Positions 42,733 to 50,561 of a DNA stretch of 64,000 nt are shown in pieces (within the stretch, counting starts at the first letter, position 1; each line of letters opens with the position of its first letter). The notes under the pieces are model-generated. The model was not told where the DNA came from and ran no database searches. It worked only from the letters and a program-made list of their open reading frames with translations. This stretch comes from Xanthomonas hortorum pv. pelargonii (GTDB taxonomy: Bacteria; Pseudomonadota; Gammaproteobacteria; Xanthomonadales; Xanthomonadaceae). The stretch lies in assembly GCF_024499015.1 (NCBI RefSeq), contig NZ_CP098604.1:2604001-2668000 (forward strand), in the 5' to 3' direction. The translations under genes were made by a program, and so were the position numbers.

Positions 42733-43092
42733 ATGACCCCAAATGATTTCGTTAGCGGGCTGAAGACCCAATGCGCGGACGCAGCCGTTCACGATTGCGT
42801 GGAACTTCTTAAGGCCCCGCCGGGTCGTAGGCCCGAACAATCTCTGGTTAGCTTGTCCGTCTGGTATCGCGGTCTCGCTCCTGCCGACAAAGCCAACGTT
42901 GTCGCCGCATTGCAAATAGCGGCCGATGCAACGCTGTTCGGCGTCTTGTGCGTTATCGACGGTGTTCGCGCTATCGAGGATCAATCGACCAAGTCCAAGT
43001 TCAGACTCACAGCCACATGCAACGGTTCAACGTCACTCATAGCGCCCAGACCCGAAGATCTTCATGCTCTTCCACAGACAGATTCTCCGTAA
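42733..43092 (+). CDS. Hypothetical cytosolic protein
   Basis: A 119-residue protein: MTPNDFVSGLKTQCADAAVH, SLVSLSVWYRGLAPADKANV, ATLFGVLCVIDGVRAIEDQS. It is soluble and mixed alpha/beta, with no motif that reveals a function. It is read on the plus strand; the longer minus-strand frame opposite it is less protein-like. Confidence 0.6.
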   Translation: MTPNDFVSGLKTQCADAAVHDCVELLKAPPGRRPEQSLVSLSVWYRGLAPADKANVVAALQIAADATLFGVLCVIDGVRAIEDQSTKSKFRLTATCNGSTSLIAPRPEDLHALPQTDSP

Positions 43093-43386
43093 GAAACGAA
43101 GTGTGCCGCGCATATGCATCAGACACCGTCTAGCTCTGGCGTAGCGCGCCGCAGGTGAGCTGGGCTGTACCTTACACAAGGCGATGAGACCACAAGAAGT
43201 GGGGTCAGGTTAATCTAATGAGTCGACTTGACCTCTCATCCCTTCATGGTGCATCCGCAATACAAACGTGGTTGCGATTTTTATGCTGGACTCGATACCG
43301 TTGAATGATTGACCAAGAGCCCAGAGTGCGGGAATATCGTACGGTAGTAGTCTAACGCTCACTGCGGATTACAAAGGACTTCATGG

Positions 43387-43611
43387 ATGAATAAGAAGAT
43401 GCCCCCTTCTCTTGGGGGCCTGATCAATCCTTATAGCAAAATCGGACTCATATTATTGGCGGTGGCCGCATTGGTTTTCTTGAGGGGCCTAATCAAGGCT
43501 CCTTCGCCCAGCGACGAGATCCGGCAGTTGGTTGTCATTGGCCTTGCCGTGATGGGTGTCATCCTGTGTACGCTTGGCTTTCTTACGGTCAAGCAGCCTG
43601 ATGGCAGATAG
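43387..43611 (+). CDS. Small membrane protein, two helices
   Basis: A 74-residue protein with two transmembrane segments (IGLILLAVAALVFLRGLI and LVVIGLAVMGVILCTLGFL). No family recognised. The upstream 43093-43386 stretch contains a GGGGTCAGGTTAATC repeat near 43202 and no gene. Confidence 0.55.
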   Translation: MNKKMPPSLGGLINPYSKIGLILLAVAALVFLRGLIKAPSPSDEIRQLVVIGLAVMGVILCTLGFLTVKQPDGR

Positions 43612-44034
43612 GCTTTGTCTAACTCTGGCTTTGATAGATGTCCATTGACAATCTTCTATCAACGCAGCTTGCTATGAAAGTTGGCTTATGCCGCCTCATT
43701 TTAGTGTGCTGAGGTCTCTAATCTGCACGACATTGACCTGGCCAATGAAAAGCAAGAGAGCGATGGATGAGCGGGCGTTGAGCTGTCGCGCCACGGGACT
43801 GGACTAGCTACCAGCGCATCTCTGCTCGGCTGCCAACCGGCGGTGTCTAGCCCTCACACCGCGCGCGGTCGACATGCTACCCTGACCACCGCCATTCTGG
43901 CGAAGACGGAACATCAGGTGACCCAGCCGACACCATTGCAAGCGGTGTCAGGGGCTTTCTCGCTGAGCCACGCTTAACGCAGGTCGCCCAGAGACAAGCA
44001 CGTCATTTCAATCACTACCAGGGACGTATTCATC
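43612..44034. other. Non-coding stretch with a GACACC/GGTGTC hairpin
   Basis: About 420 bases without a convincing gene. CCGACACCATTGCAAGCGGTGTCAGG near 43929-43955 contains a six-pair hairpin. The sequence just before the TrbM-like gene may be a remnant of a conjugative element; that is inference. Confidence 0.35.
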
Positions 44035-44355
44035 ATGAAGCTACGTAGCATTGCCACCACTTTCGCATTGGCTGCTGCTTTAAGCCTTGGCTTGAGCGCC
44101 CCAGCGCGCGCCCAGGCGGGAGATCCTTGCTCGGTCTTTCTTTGCATGGCAAGCGTGTCCGGCTTCGGTGCTCCGACTCCAGAATGTGCAGCGCCGATCG
44201 CAACCTTCCATTCCATCCAGGTATGGAGCCCGGCCTTCAACCCGTCAGCCACGGCGGCGGCACGCCGGGCATATCTGATGACATGTAAAGGCGCGAGCGT
44301 ACCGAATCAAGCCATCTTGGAAGCCATCATCGCGCAGTGGGGCTATACGCCTTGA
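44035..44355 (+). CDS. TrbM-like conjugal transfer protein, orphan
   Basis: A 106-residue exported protein (signal peptide FALAAALSLGLSAPARA). The mature part AGDPCSVFLCMASVSGFGAP, then IATFHSIQVWSPAFNPSATA and YLMTCKGAS matches my recollection of the TrbM family of plasmid and ICE transfer regions, with its DPCxxFLCM opening and paired cysteines. No other tra or trb gene is visible, so it is probably a leftover of a mobile element. Confidence 0.55.
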   Translation: MKLRSIATTFALAAALSLGLSAPARAQAGDPCSVFLCMASVSGFGAPTPECAAPIATFHSIQVWSPAFNPSATAAARRAYLMTCKGASVPNQAILEAIIAQWGYTP

Positions 44356-44364
44356 CGTAAATTG

Positions 44365-44400
44365 CCCGCTGACTCAGAAATTTGCTTTTAAGTCAGCGGG
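44365..44400 (+). terminator. Hairpin after the TrbM-like gene
   Basis: CCCGCTGACT and AGTCAGCGGG form a ten-pair stem around a 16-base AT-rich loop that contains TTTGCTTTTA. There is no T run after it. The following 44401-44679 stretch holds no recognisable gene. Confidence 0.5.
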
Positions 44401-44679
44401 AATGGCGCCACGCCCCCGTTTGCCATGCGCATCGCGCAAGGCCTTTCGATACCACTGTGCTTCGACGAGATAGGTGGTGCCTTGCTCCTTCATCTCTCAA
44501 GATGATCGTGCGAGTCCGGCGCCAAAAGCGCTGGCGATGCCGGAAGACAACAGATATGCGTTTGATCTTATCTCCTGATGTTGCTTCGCGCCGTGGGCGG
44601 CGAATTCCAAGACCATGAGCAATTGACTGCAAACAGCACCTCGACGACGATCGTCCGACGCAATTCGTCTGGAGCTGCA

Positions 44680-45147
44680 ATGCCGCCCGAAGTACAAGAA
44701 CTACAAGACGCCATTGCGTCCATTCCCGGCATTACCGATGCAGCGGTGGACAAGGTGGATCTTTCTGATGTCACGGAAAGCGACTTCAGTCTTCTTCCGT
44801 ATGCCGACCTGCCGCTCGGTGCGTTGAAGCGCACAAAGGGAGGCTTGGACAACGAGCTTGCCATCTCCGTCAACTTTGGTATCACGCGCGATACGAAAGG
44901 CCTTAAGGCACTCGAGTTCATTTCCTGGTGGGTACGCGATTCGGCGCGAGCGGGCGAGCCGATGCAGATCAGGAGCGTTGCGCTTCCACCCGTCGGCGAT
45001 CAGTTTGGTACGTCACTTCGCTTTTGCATCGATTATTTCTACGCTGATCCTGAGCAGGATATCGGCAAACTACTGTCCAAAGTAGGGAAGTTGGCCGTGG
45101 AGCTCAACAGCGCAAAGGGCTTGTATCCCCAGGTCGTTGCGTCCTGA
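44680..45147 (+). CDS. Hypothetical cytosolic protein
   Basis: A 155-residue protein from the ATG at 44680 (GGAG six bases upstream); the frame is open further upstream without a ribosome site. Sequence features: PPEVQELQDAIASIPGITDA, DLPLGALKRTKGGLDNELAI, FCIDYFYADPEQDIGKLLSK. An alpha/beta soluble protein without recognised motif. Confidence 0.55.
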   Translation: MPPEVQELQDAIASIPGITDAAVDKVDLSDVTESDFSLLPYADLPLGALKRTKGGLDNELAISVNFGITRDTKGLKALEFISWWVRDSARAGEPMQIRSVALPPVGDQFGTSLRFCIDYFYADPEQDIGKLLSKVGKLAVELNSAKGLYPQVVAS

Positions 45148-45271
45148 TAATGCAGTCAAGCCAAACCCGCCGCCGCAGATGTCCTCGCGCAGCTGCTGAC
45201 GCAGCGGGCAAGTGGGGTTGCCGAGTGTCACCGCACAGACAGGGCTGCCTGTTACTGGCCTTGGCCTGATC

Positions 45272-46003
45272 TCAAGCTAAGCTGAAGACGCTCGCTTTTC
45301 CGGTCCCCATGTCGTACGCCACTAATGCCTCCTGGAAGGCATCAGCTCTACAAACGAGGTCACCCTCACTGCTCCAGATGGCAGACCGCCCCGCTCCTAT
45401 GAAGGTATCGGCGGGGCCTACACAATTCGCCATCAAGACAGTCAGGGAATGCTTTTTGCAATCGTCGGATAATGACTGTAGGCCGATGTCACGCCTGTTT
45501 CCGACTTGGCCACGCTTGCCAGGTACACGCCAGCACCTGACGCTGCAGCTTGTTCCGCATGGCTTGCCTGCAGTGACTCGTAGCAAATGGCAGGCGCCAG
45601 CAGCTGATCTGCGTGTCTGAGCACAAGCTGCTCGGCACCGGCGGTGAAGAACGGTAACTCGTCGGGGTGTAACTGCTGCTTGGAGTAGCTTGTGCGCCCT
45701 AGCCCCGGCTGGAAGCAGAGCATGCTGATTTCGGTGCCTTTTGCCCCCTTCGTGGGCGCGCCAACGGCGATGAGCATGCCGTGCCGGTCACTTGCTACCT
45801 GAAATTGATCAAAGCGCTGATCAGCCGGCTGCACCGCCAGGGCCTGCGCCAATCCGGGTTCGTAACCGGTGAGGGAAAGCTCGGGAAAGACCAGCACATC
45901 CGCACCCTTGCTCGCCGCCAGGCTGGCTGACATCGAGGTGCTTACTGATGTTCTCTTCGATTTGGCCAGGCGTTGAAAGGATTTGCGCAGCTGTCAGCTT
46001 CAT
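45272..46003 (-). pseudogene. Carbon-nitrogen hydrolase (nitrilase superfamily), two frameshifts
   Basis: The pieces assemble to a protein of about 244 residues. The start is MKLTAAQILSTPGQIEENIS; then in a second frame come GADVLVFPELSLTGYEPGLA (catalytic Glu), YSKQQLHPDELPFF (Lys) and LAPAICYESLQASHAEQAA (Cys); then in a third KHSLTVLMANCVGPADTFIG to the end. The breaks are near 45935 and at an A run near 45450 (five As where six are expected). All three catalytic residues survive, so the damage is recent or artefactual. It would hydrolyse an amide or nitrile; the substrate is unknown. Confidence 0.75.
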
Positions 46004-46241
46004 TGCCTGTCTCGTGTCCACGTATTGGGGTTGAGCGTAGCGGATTCCGAAAGGCGGGTAACCAGAGTGCGCTTGAAAGCCCGGATATGCTGCTCGAACG
46101 CCTACATTTTCGAAAGCGAGACGTCTTGCCTGGATGCCTATCTTCAGTGCGGGTCTCAGGAGGATAGGTTGACCGGATGGTTACCGGTCTTCTCCAGCCT
46201 GATTGGTTATAGATCAGGGTGCGCCGTACTGAAGCAGGGAC

Positions 46242-47501
46242 TCATTTATTGAGCACCTTGGTTGTCCACACCTGGTCGTAATCGGCATTGTGTGACTTGG
46301 TGAATCCGTTGGCATCGCTGCGTCCGTCGTCGACTTTCTGGCCATCCTTGTAGATTACGTAATGGCGCCCGCCGGCAGCCTGGTCGCCGTGGTAATGCAG
46401 CTGCATCCGGTACACCAGCCTGCTCTCTTCTACTGCTGGCGTCGCCTGCTGCCGTATAACGCTGCTGGCCATTTGCTGTATCTGCAACAGCGGTGTCGTC
46501 TGCTGCGGATGGGACATCACCCAGCGCATGAAATTGGCCTGGTCCCGGGCTGACGCTTGCCCGGAGGCTGGCCAGATGTAGAGAAACGTTGCTGGCGTAC
46601 TGGACGCTGTACTGACAGCCGGCATATGCCACTCGTAGACCTGTTGCTTGCCGTCGGCTGTCGTCATCTCGAGCAGGCGGGCACTGCCTTGCGATGGGTT
46701 GCCGGCGGCACCTGACAGTTCACTGATCGGTGCCAGGCCGGAGTCCGGTATGGCGCCCGCCAGTGCCAGTAGCAGGTCGCGCTGGTTTGTCACTTCCTGT
46801 TCGTTCAACGACAGCGAGCGCAGGTAGCGCGAACGCAGACTGAAACGGTAGCGCGCTTCCTGCAGGGTGAATTCCCCTTCGGCCCTGGAGGCTTCGTGCC
46901 AGTCGTGTCCGGGTGCCAGATTGACGGTGCCGTGCATGATGCAAAACCCCTGCTGGGACTGCGCCGCTGGCGGGAAGGGCGATGCGCTGCTGGTGATCGA
47001 TGCCAGGATTTCCTTGGTGCGCCGTTCGGTGATGTCCTGCAGGCGGCTGATGGCACTCTTCTGGAAGCGAAAGGTCGTGCCATCGCGATGGGCGAAACCG
47101 GTGACCTGTACGACATTCGGGTCGAGCGGCAACGCGTCTTCCGCGTGTGCGACGATGACCCTGCCATCGTCCTGTGCCAGCGTTTTCACCGGCTTGATCA
47201 GTTGGCGCACCTTGCCATCGCTGGCCGATGCTTGTGCGGTCAGCAGGCGCTGTGCATAGCTGGCCGCGTCCTCGCGGTAGGTATCGATGTCGCCCCAATA
47301 AAACTGCGCGGAACTCCCCAGAAAATGCAGGGGCACATCGGTCGTCACGGCAAGACGCCCGATGCAGTAACTGGTGTTGACGGGATTGTCCGCCGACGGC
47401 GGCAACGATTTGTTGGTGGTGTTGGTCGTGCTGCAAGCGGCAAGCAACGCCATGGGAGCAAGCAGCGGCGCGCGCATCAAACGCGTGGCGGAATGTCTCA
47501 A
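46242..47501 (-). CDS. Lipoprotein, possible Tli4-like immunity protein
   Basis: A 419-residue lipoprotein beginning at a TTG (47501) with AAGGA seven bases upstream; the signal sequence LLAPMALLAAC has a good lipobox. The mature part reads NTSYCIGRLAVTTDVPLHFL, which resembles the start of Tli4-type immunity lipoproteins that protect against T6SS phospholipases, and ends in a beta-rich domain (GRHYVIYKDGQKVDDGRSDA). The TTG overlaps the stop of a short upstream frame, suggesting an operon with a lost or shortened effector. The immunity role is inference. Confidence 0.55.
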   Translation of the reverse strand: MRHSATRLMRAPLLAPMALLAACSTTNTTNKSLPPSADNPVNTSYCIGRLAVTTDVPLHFLGSSAQFYWGDIDTYREDAASYAQRLLTAQASASDGKVRQLIKPVKTLAQDDGRVIVAHAEDALPLDPNVVQVTGFAHRDGTTFRFQKSAISRLQDITERRTKEILASITSSASPFPPAAQSQQGFCIMHGTVNLAPGHDWHEASRAEGEFTLQEARYRFSLRSRYLRSLSLNEQEVTNQRDLLLALAGAIPDSGLAPISELSGAAGNPSQGSARLLEMTTADGKQQVYEWHMPAVSTASSTPATFLYIWPASGQASARDQANFMRWVMSHPQQTTPLLQIQQMASSVIRQQATPAVEESRLVYRMQLHYHGDQAAGGRHYVIYKDGQKVDDGRSDANGFTKSHNADYDQVWTTKVLNK

Positions 47502-47689
47502 CGCAATTCCTTAAAAACAGCAATCGGCAATGATAGATGACGCCGGTCTACTCGGTGCGTCACCCCTGACAAGGTCTTCTGGCGCGTCCTGCTGCTATCA
47601 CCATCCATTGGGCCGCTCGCGGGATCGAGCGAGCCGAATCCGTTCTGGTCGGTGCAGGCCAGCGTAAACCGCACCGCGCTGCTTCGCAT
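47498..47689 (-). pseudogene. Possible C-terminal remnant of an upstream gene
   Basis: A 63-codon frame reading SSAVRFTLACTDQNGFGSLD and PMDGDSSRTRQKTLSGV, ending in a TGA that overlaps the TTG of the lipoprotein by four bases. The early part looks protein-like, but an in-frame stop lies just upstream, so at most a fragment remains. Confidence 0.3.
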
Positions 47690-47783
47690 CGGCTTTTATG
47701 TCGCTCGGTGGTCGATGGCGCGCCTGCTTCCGTTGCGCCTTCCCCTGCAGGCGTGCGGCGCACCGGGGTGGCTAGGCTTGCGA

Positions 47784-48449
47784 TTACTTCTTTCGATATA
47801 CCCCGCCGAAGGAGACGTTCATTCCGCCGCATTCCAGGTTGTCGTCGACCAGCAGCATGTCGCCCAGCAATTGCAGGCGCACCTTGCACGTGTTCTCGTT
47901 GACCTCGACACGGTTGCCTTCTGGATAGCCGCGCGCGGTGACCGAGCCGGTGTGCGGACCGCCCGGCGTCTGTTCCGGGTCGGGATAGGCGCTGGGCCAG
48001 TACGCATCGCCGTTGACGGTGATGCTGCCGTCTGCGTTTGGGGTCAATTGCAGCGTGTTGTCGCCGTAGTGCCAGTGGCCGTTCCACGCCTGCGGTGTGG
48101 GCGTGGCCGCGCTTGGTTGCATCTGCAGGCTGGACTGTGCGACCCAACCAGCATTGCCGCCTCCCTTGTTGGGATAGAGCACGCAGACATACGCATTGCG
48201 GCGCTGCGCCGTCAGGACGATATCGTTCTTGACCACGTAGGCGCGTCCCTGGCATGCGGCCCCGCCCTTGTCCGGGCAACCATCGGTGTCCTTGAGCAGA
48301 TGCAGGCGCGGCGGGATGACCTTGCCGAGGGAGAACGCCACCGGCGCGCTGGTGAACAATCCATTGCGGCAGGTGGCATCGTCGGTGGCAGACGCGGCGT
48401 GGACCAACGGCGAAACGCCCAACAGGGCAAGCATCCAGGCCTTACGCAT
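47784..48449 (-). CDS. Exported protein, unknown function
   Basis: A 221-residue protein from the ATG at 48449 (GGAG nine bases upstream). Signal peptide AWMLALLGVSPLVHAA. The mature part has about six cysteines (DDATCRNGLFTSAPVAFSLG, DTDGCPDKGGAACQGRAYVV), an SH3-like stretch (RNAYVCVLYPNKGGGNAGWV) and a C-terminal beta domain (NGHWHYGDNTLQLTPNADGS). It is likely periplasmic. No named family is recognised. Confidence 0.65.
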   Translation of the reverse strand: MRKAWMLALLGVSPLVHAASATDDATCRNGLFTSAPVAFSLGKVIPPRLHLLKDTDGCPDKGGAACQGRAYVVKNDIVLTAQRRNAYVCVLYPNKGGGNAGWVAQSSLQMQPSAATPTPQAWNGHWHYGDNTLQLTPNADGSITVNGDAYWPSAYPDPEQTPGGPHTGSVTARGYPEGNRVEVNENTCKVRLQLLGDMLLVDDNLECGGMNVSFGGVYRKK

Positions 48450-48729
48450 CGCAATCACTCCAAATGTGGCGCGGTAGTGTGCGGCAAACCGGGCCGTCTT
48501 TCAGCAGGAAAGTGTCATCACACGCCATGCGTATCACAGCCGCGCTGACCCACGTCTAGTTCCACGCCCGCGTGCAAGCGCGCGCCGCCGCGTGCGGTGC
48601 GTGCATGGTGCGGCGTTGTGTCTTCGCCCCGCAGCCCATGCTTGTGTCTGATTAACTCAGTGGAAGTGTATGAGCTCTCTTCACCTGGGGAGGGCGATGC
48701 TGCTGTCTCCAATCGAGAGGGAGTGGAGC

Positions 48730-49350
48730 ATGAAACAATCACTGTTGGTCCTGTCCATCGTCGCGGCGCTGGCGCTCGCTGGCTGCAAGCCTGATGCCGA
48801 CAAGGAGGCCGCAGCGCCTGCCGCGTCCACCGAACCGACGCCGACCGGTGGCGCGGCGACCCCGACCACGCCGCCCGTCGGCGAAGCCAGCCCAGCGCCG
48901 GAAGGCGCGGCGCGCGCGAGTTCCGGAGACGACATCGCTCTGGGCTTGCTCGGGGCGGTGGACAACCACGAGATCGCCGCAGCGAAGCAGGCGCAGGACA
49001 AGAAGGTCACCGGCGCGGTGCTGGAGTACGCGAACATGATGGAGAAAGAGCACACCGAGAACCTGGAAAAGACCAAGGCGCTGGGGACGCTGGCCGAAAC
49101 CCCGGACGTCAAGAAGCTGGAGAGCAAGGGCGAGCAGGACCTGTCCACGCTGGGGCAGACGTCCGACAACGACTACGCGGCGGCCTACATCGATGCAATG
49201 ATCGCCGGGCACAAGGACGCGCTGCAGCTGATCGAGACGCAGATGATGACAGTGGCGTCGACCGAGCCGGTCAAGCAGCACCTGACCGAGACCAAGACGC
49301 ACGTCGAGCAGCACCTGGCGAAGGCGGAAGAGATCAAGAAGGCGATGTGA
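48730..49350 (+). CDS. DUF4142-family lipoprotein
   Basis: A 206-residue lipoprotein from the ATG at 48730 (GGAG upstream), lipobox LAGC at residues 16-19. A Pro/Ala/Thr linker of about 40 residues is followed by a four-helix DUF4142 domain (LGLLGAVDNHEIAAAKQAQD, YANMMEKEHTENLEKTKAL, YIDAMIAGHKDALQLIETQM, VKQHLTETKTHVEQHLAKAE). The His and Glu pattern recalls ferritin-like folds. Members are often stress-linked; function here is unknown. Confidence 0.8.
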   Translation: MKQSLLVLSIVAALALAGCKPDADKEAAAPAASTEPTPTGGAATPTTPPVGEASPAPEGAARASSGDDIALGLLGAVDNHEIAAAKQAQDKKVTGAVLEYANMMEKEHTENLEKTKALGTLAETPDVKKLESKGEQDLSTLGQTSDNDYAAAYIDAMIAGHKDALQLIETQMMTVASTEPVKQHLTETKTHVEQHLAKAEEIKKAM

Positions 49351-49428
49351 GTGTGGGTGTGGCAGATCGCCGGTCTGCCACGCTTGGTCTGCAAACGGCG
49401 GGTGAGCGCGACGTCGTCGTTTTCGAAC

Positions 49429-49728
49429 TTAGGGACCTGGAAGGGGGATCAGGGAAAAGGCGATTCCTCCCACAACTGCCAACAGCGCCAACACGCTAAG
49501 AATTATCGAATACAGACGCCTGGAAAAACTGGGGCGACGCTGAATGGCTCGAAGAATGGCGATCGGAACTAATGCATAGACAGCACAAAGGGCAATGAAG
49601 TACCAGTTGATCTGATAGGAGGAGCCCTTGCCCAGCGCATTTCCGGCTTGAAACAAGACCACTCCACCAACAAGCGATAGGAAAGAGCGGATTGCGAATG
49701 CATTATTGGTTCTTGTTTGAATGCTCAT
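49429..49728 (-). CDS. Small membrane protein, three helices
   Basis: A 99-residue protein with three transmembrane segments (FLSLVGGVVLFQAGNAL, WYFIALCAVYALVPIAIL, IILSVLALLAVVGGIAFSLI). No family recognised. Confidence 0.55.
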   Translation of the reverse strand: MSIQTRTNNAFAIRSFLSLVGGVVLFQAGNALGKGSSYQINWYFIALCAVYALVPIAILRAIQRRPSFSRRLYSIILSVLALLAVVGGIAFSLIPLPGP

Positions 49729-49848
49729 ACCTTGACATCGCTACGATCTGGAATGTTGCCCCAGCTGGGGTGCTTTATCAATGTGATCTCCTCTTACGCA
49801 TCCATCGAACGTGATTGCTTCAGTACCAGGTGTCATCGCAACGTTGCA

Positions 49849-50061
49849 ATGACTGGGCGAAAGTCTCCAGGAGTTTTGCTGCAAGGAGATACACTCCATG
49901 CGCTATGTGCTCAGGTCGCCGGCGCGCTAGCCGGTGGTCCCGACTCTTCTGATGAGCTACAAGATGTGCACAGCAAGCTGCTCGGTATGCTGGCCCATTA
50001 CACCTCAGTACTGGGCGAACATCAGCTGGACATTCCTTTCTCCCGGTCCACGGGTGCCTGA
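49849..50061 (+). CDS. Small cassette-type protein
   Basis: A 70-residue protein from an ATG at 49849: MTGRKSPGVLLQGDTLHALC, VAGALAGGPDSSDELQDVHS, LLGMLAHYTSVLGEHQLDIP. It ends inside an attC-like site, as integron cassette genes do. Longer forms starting further upstream are possible. No family recognised. Confidence 0.5.
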   Translation: MTGRKSPGVLLQGDTLHALCAQVAGALAGGPDSSDELQDVHSKLLGMLAHYTSVLGEHQLDIPFSRSTGA

Positions 50062-50115
50062 CAATTCGTCCAGGCAGCTTGCGCTTGGCAGGTGGGTTTA
50101 ACTCAAGCGTCGCAT
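50056..50115 (+). other. Solitary attC-like site
   Basis: GCCTGACAATTCGTCCAGGC on the left and GGTTTAACTCAAGCG on the right, 60 bases. The left and inner boxes are good; the right core reads GTCGCAT instead of GTTRRRY, as if the cassette had joined non-integron DNA there. It lies 25 kb from the main array. Confidence 0.65.
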
Positions 50116-50209
50116 CCTGCTCTCCGGCACGGCTCGGGCTCAGCCTCTGATCCTTTGCCGTTGCAACTGTGGCGATGGTGAGCAGTGCCGCCATGACGTA
50201 GCTCCGCAT
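50108..50209 (-). pseudogene. Exported-protein gene start, cut by the attC-bearing segment
   Basis: An ATG at 50209 with GGGAGAGCAAGG upstream opens MRSYVMAALLTIATVATAKD, a clear signal peptide, but the natural reading ends after about 34 residues where the attC begins. Beyond that the frame is antisense to the cassette gene. It looks like a gene interrupted by cassette insertion. Confidence 0.45.
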
Positions 50210-50384
50210 CCTTGCTCTCCCTGCAGGTTAAGTTCATAGCCTTACAACGCTTGGGGAGTTGGCCAATGCTACCTGAGCCCGCACCACAGCCGCGCTTGTT
50301 TGATTTTCGTCAATTCGACCGACACATGAAATTCGCAGTGAGGGTGCTTGACTGCATGGGTCAAGAATCGTTGCGGAGTTGCGC

Positions 50385-50552
50385 ATGAGTGCAGTCACAG
50401 GTGGAAAGGTCGGCCAGGCGGTGAGCCAGGGGGCGATCTGGACGGAAGTTGGACTGGTGCGTCGTGAGCGAGCGCCTGTGGATCTGCTGGGTGGTTCGCG
50501 CCGCGTTGCTCCCATTGTCGTCACGGCGCGTGTTTGCGCCGCGGTCTGCTGA
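50385..50552 (+). CDS. Possible small gene or leader peptide before glgE
   Basis: A 55-codon frame with GGAG seven bases before its ATG: MSAVTGGKVGQAVSQGAIWT, then VDLLGGSRRVAPIVVTARVC. Its TGA sits on the ribosome site of glgE (GAGGAGG), so translation could be coupled. It may be a real small protein, a leader, or chance. Confidence 0.35.
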   Translation: MSAVTGGKVGQAVSQGAIWTEVGLVRRERAPVDLLGGSRRVAPIVVTARVCAAVC

Positions 50553-50561
50553 GGAGGCGCC

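Noticed and set aside
42460..42984. 174-codon minus-strand frame
   Set aside because: It overlaps the better-supported plus-strand gene at 42733 and the 5' end of the exported-protein gene, and its composition is not convincing.
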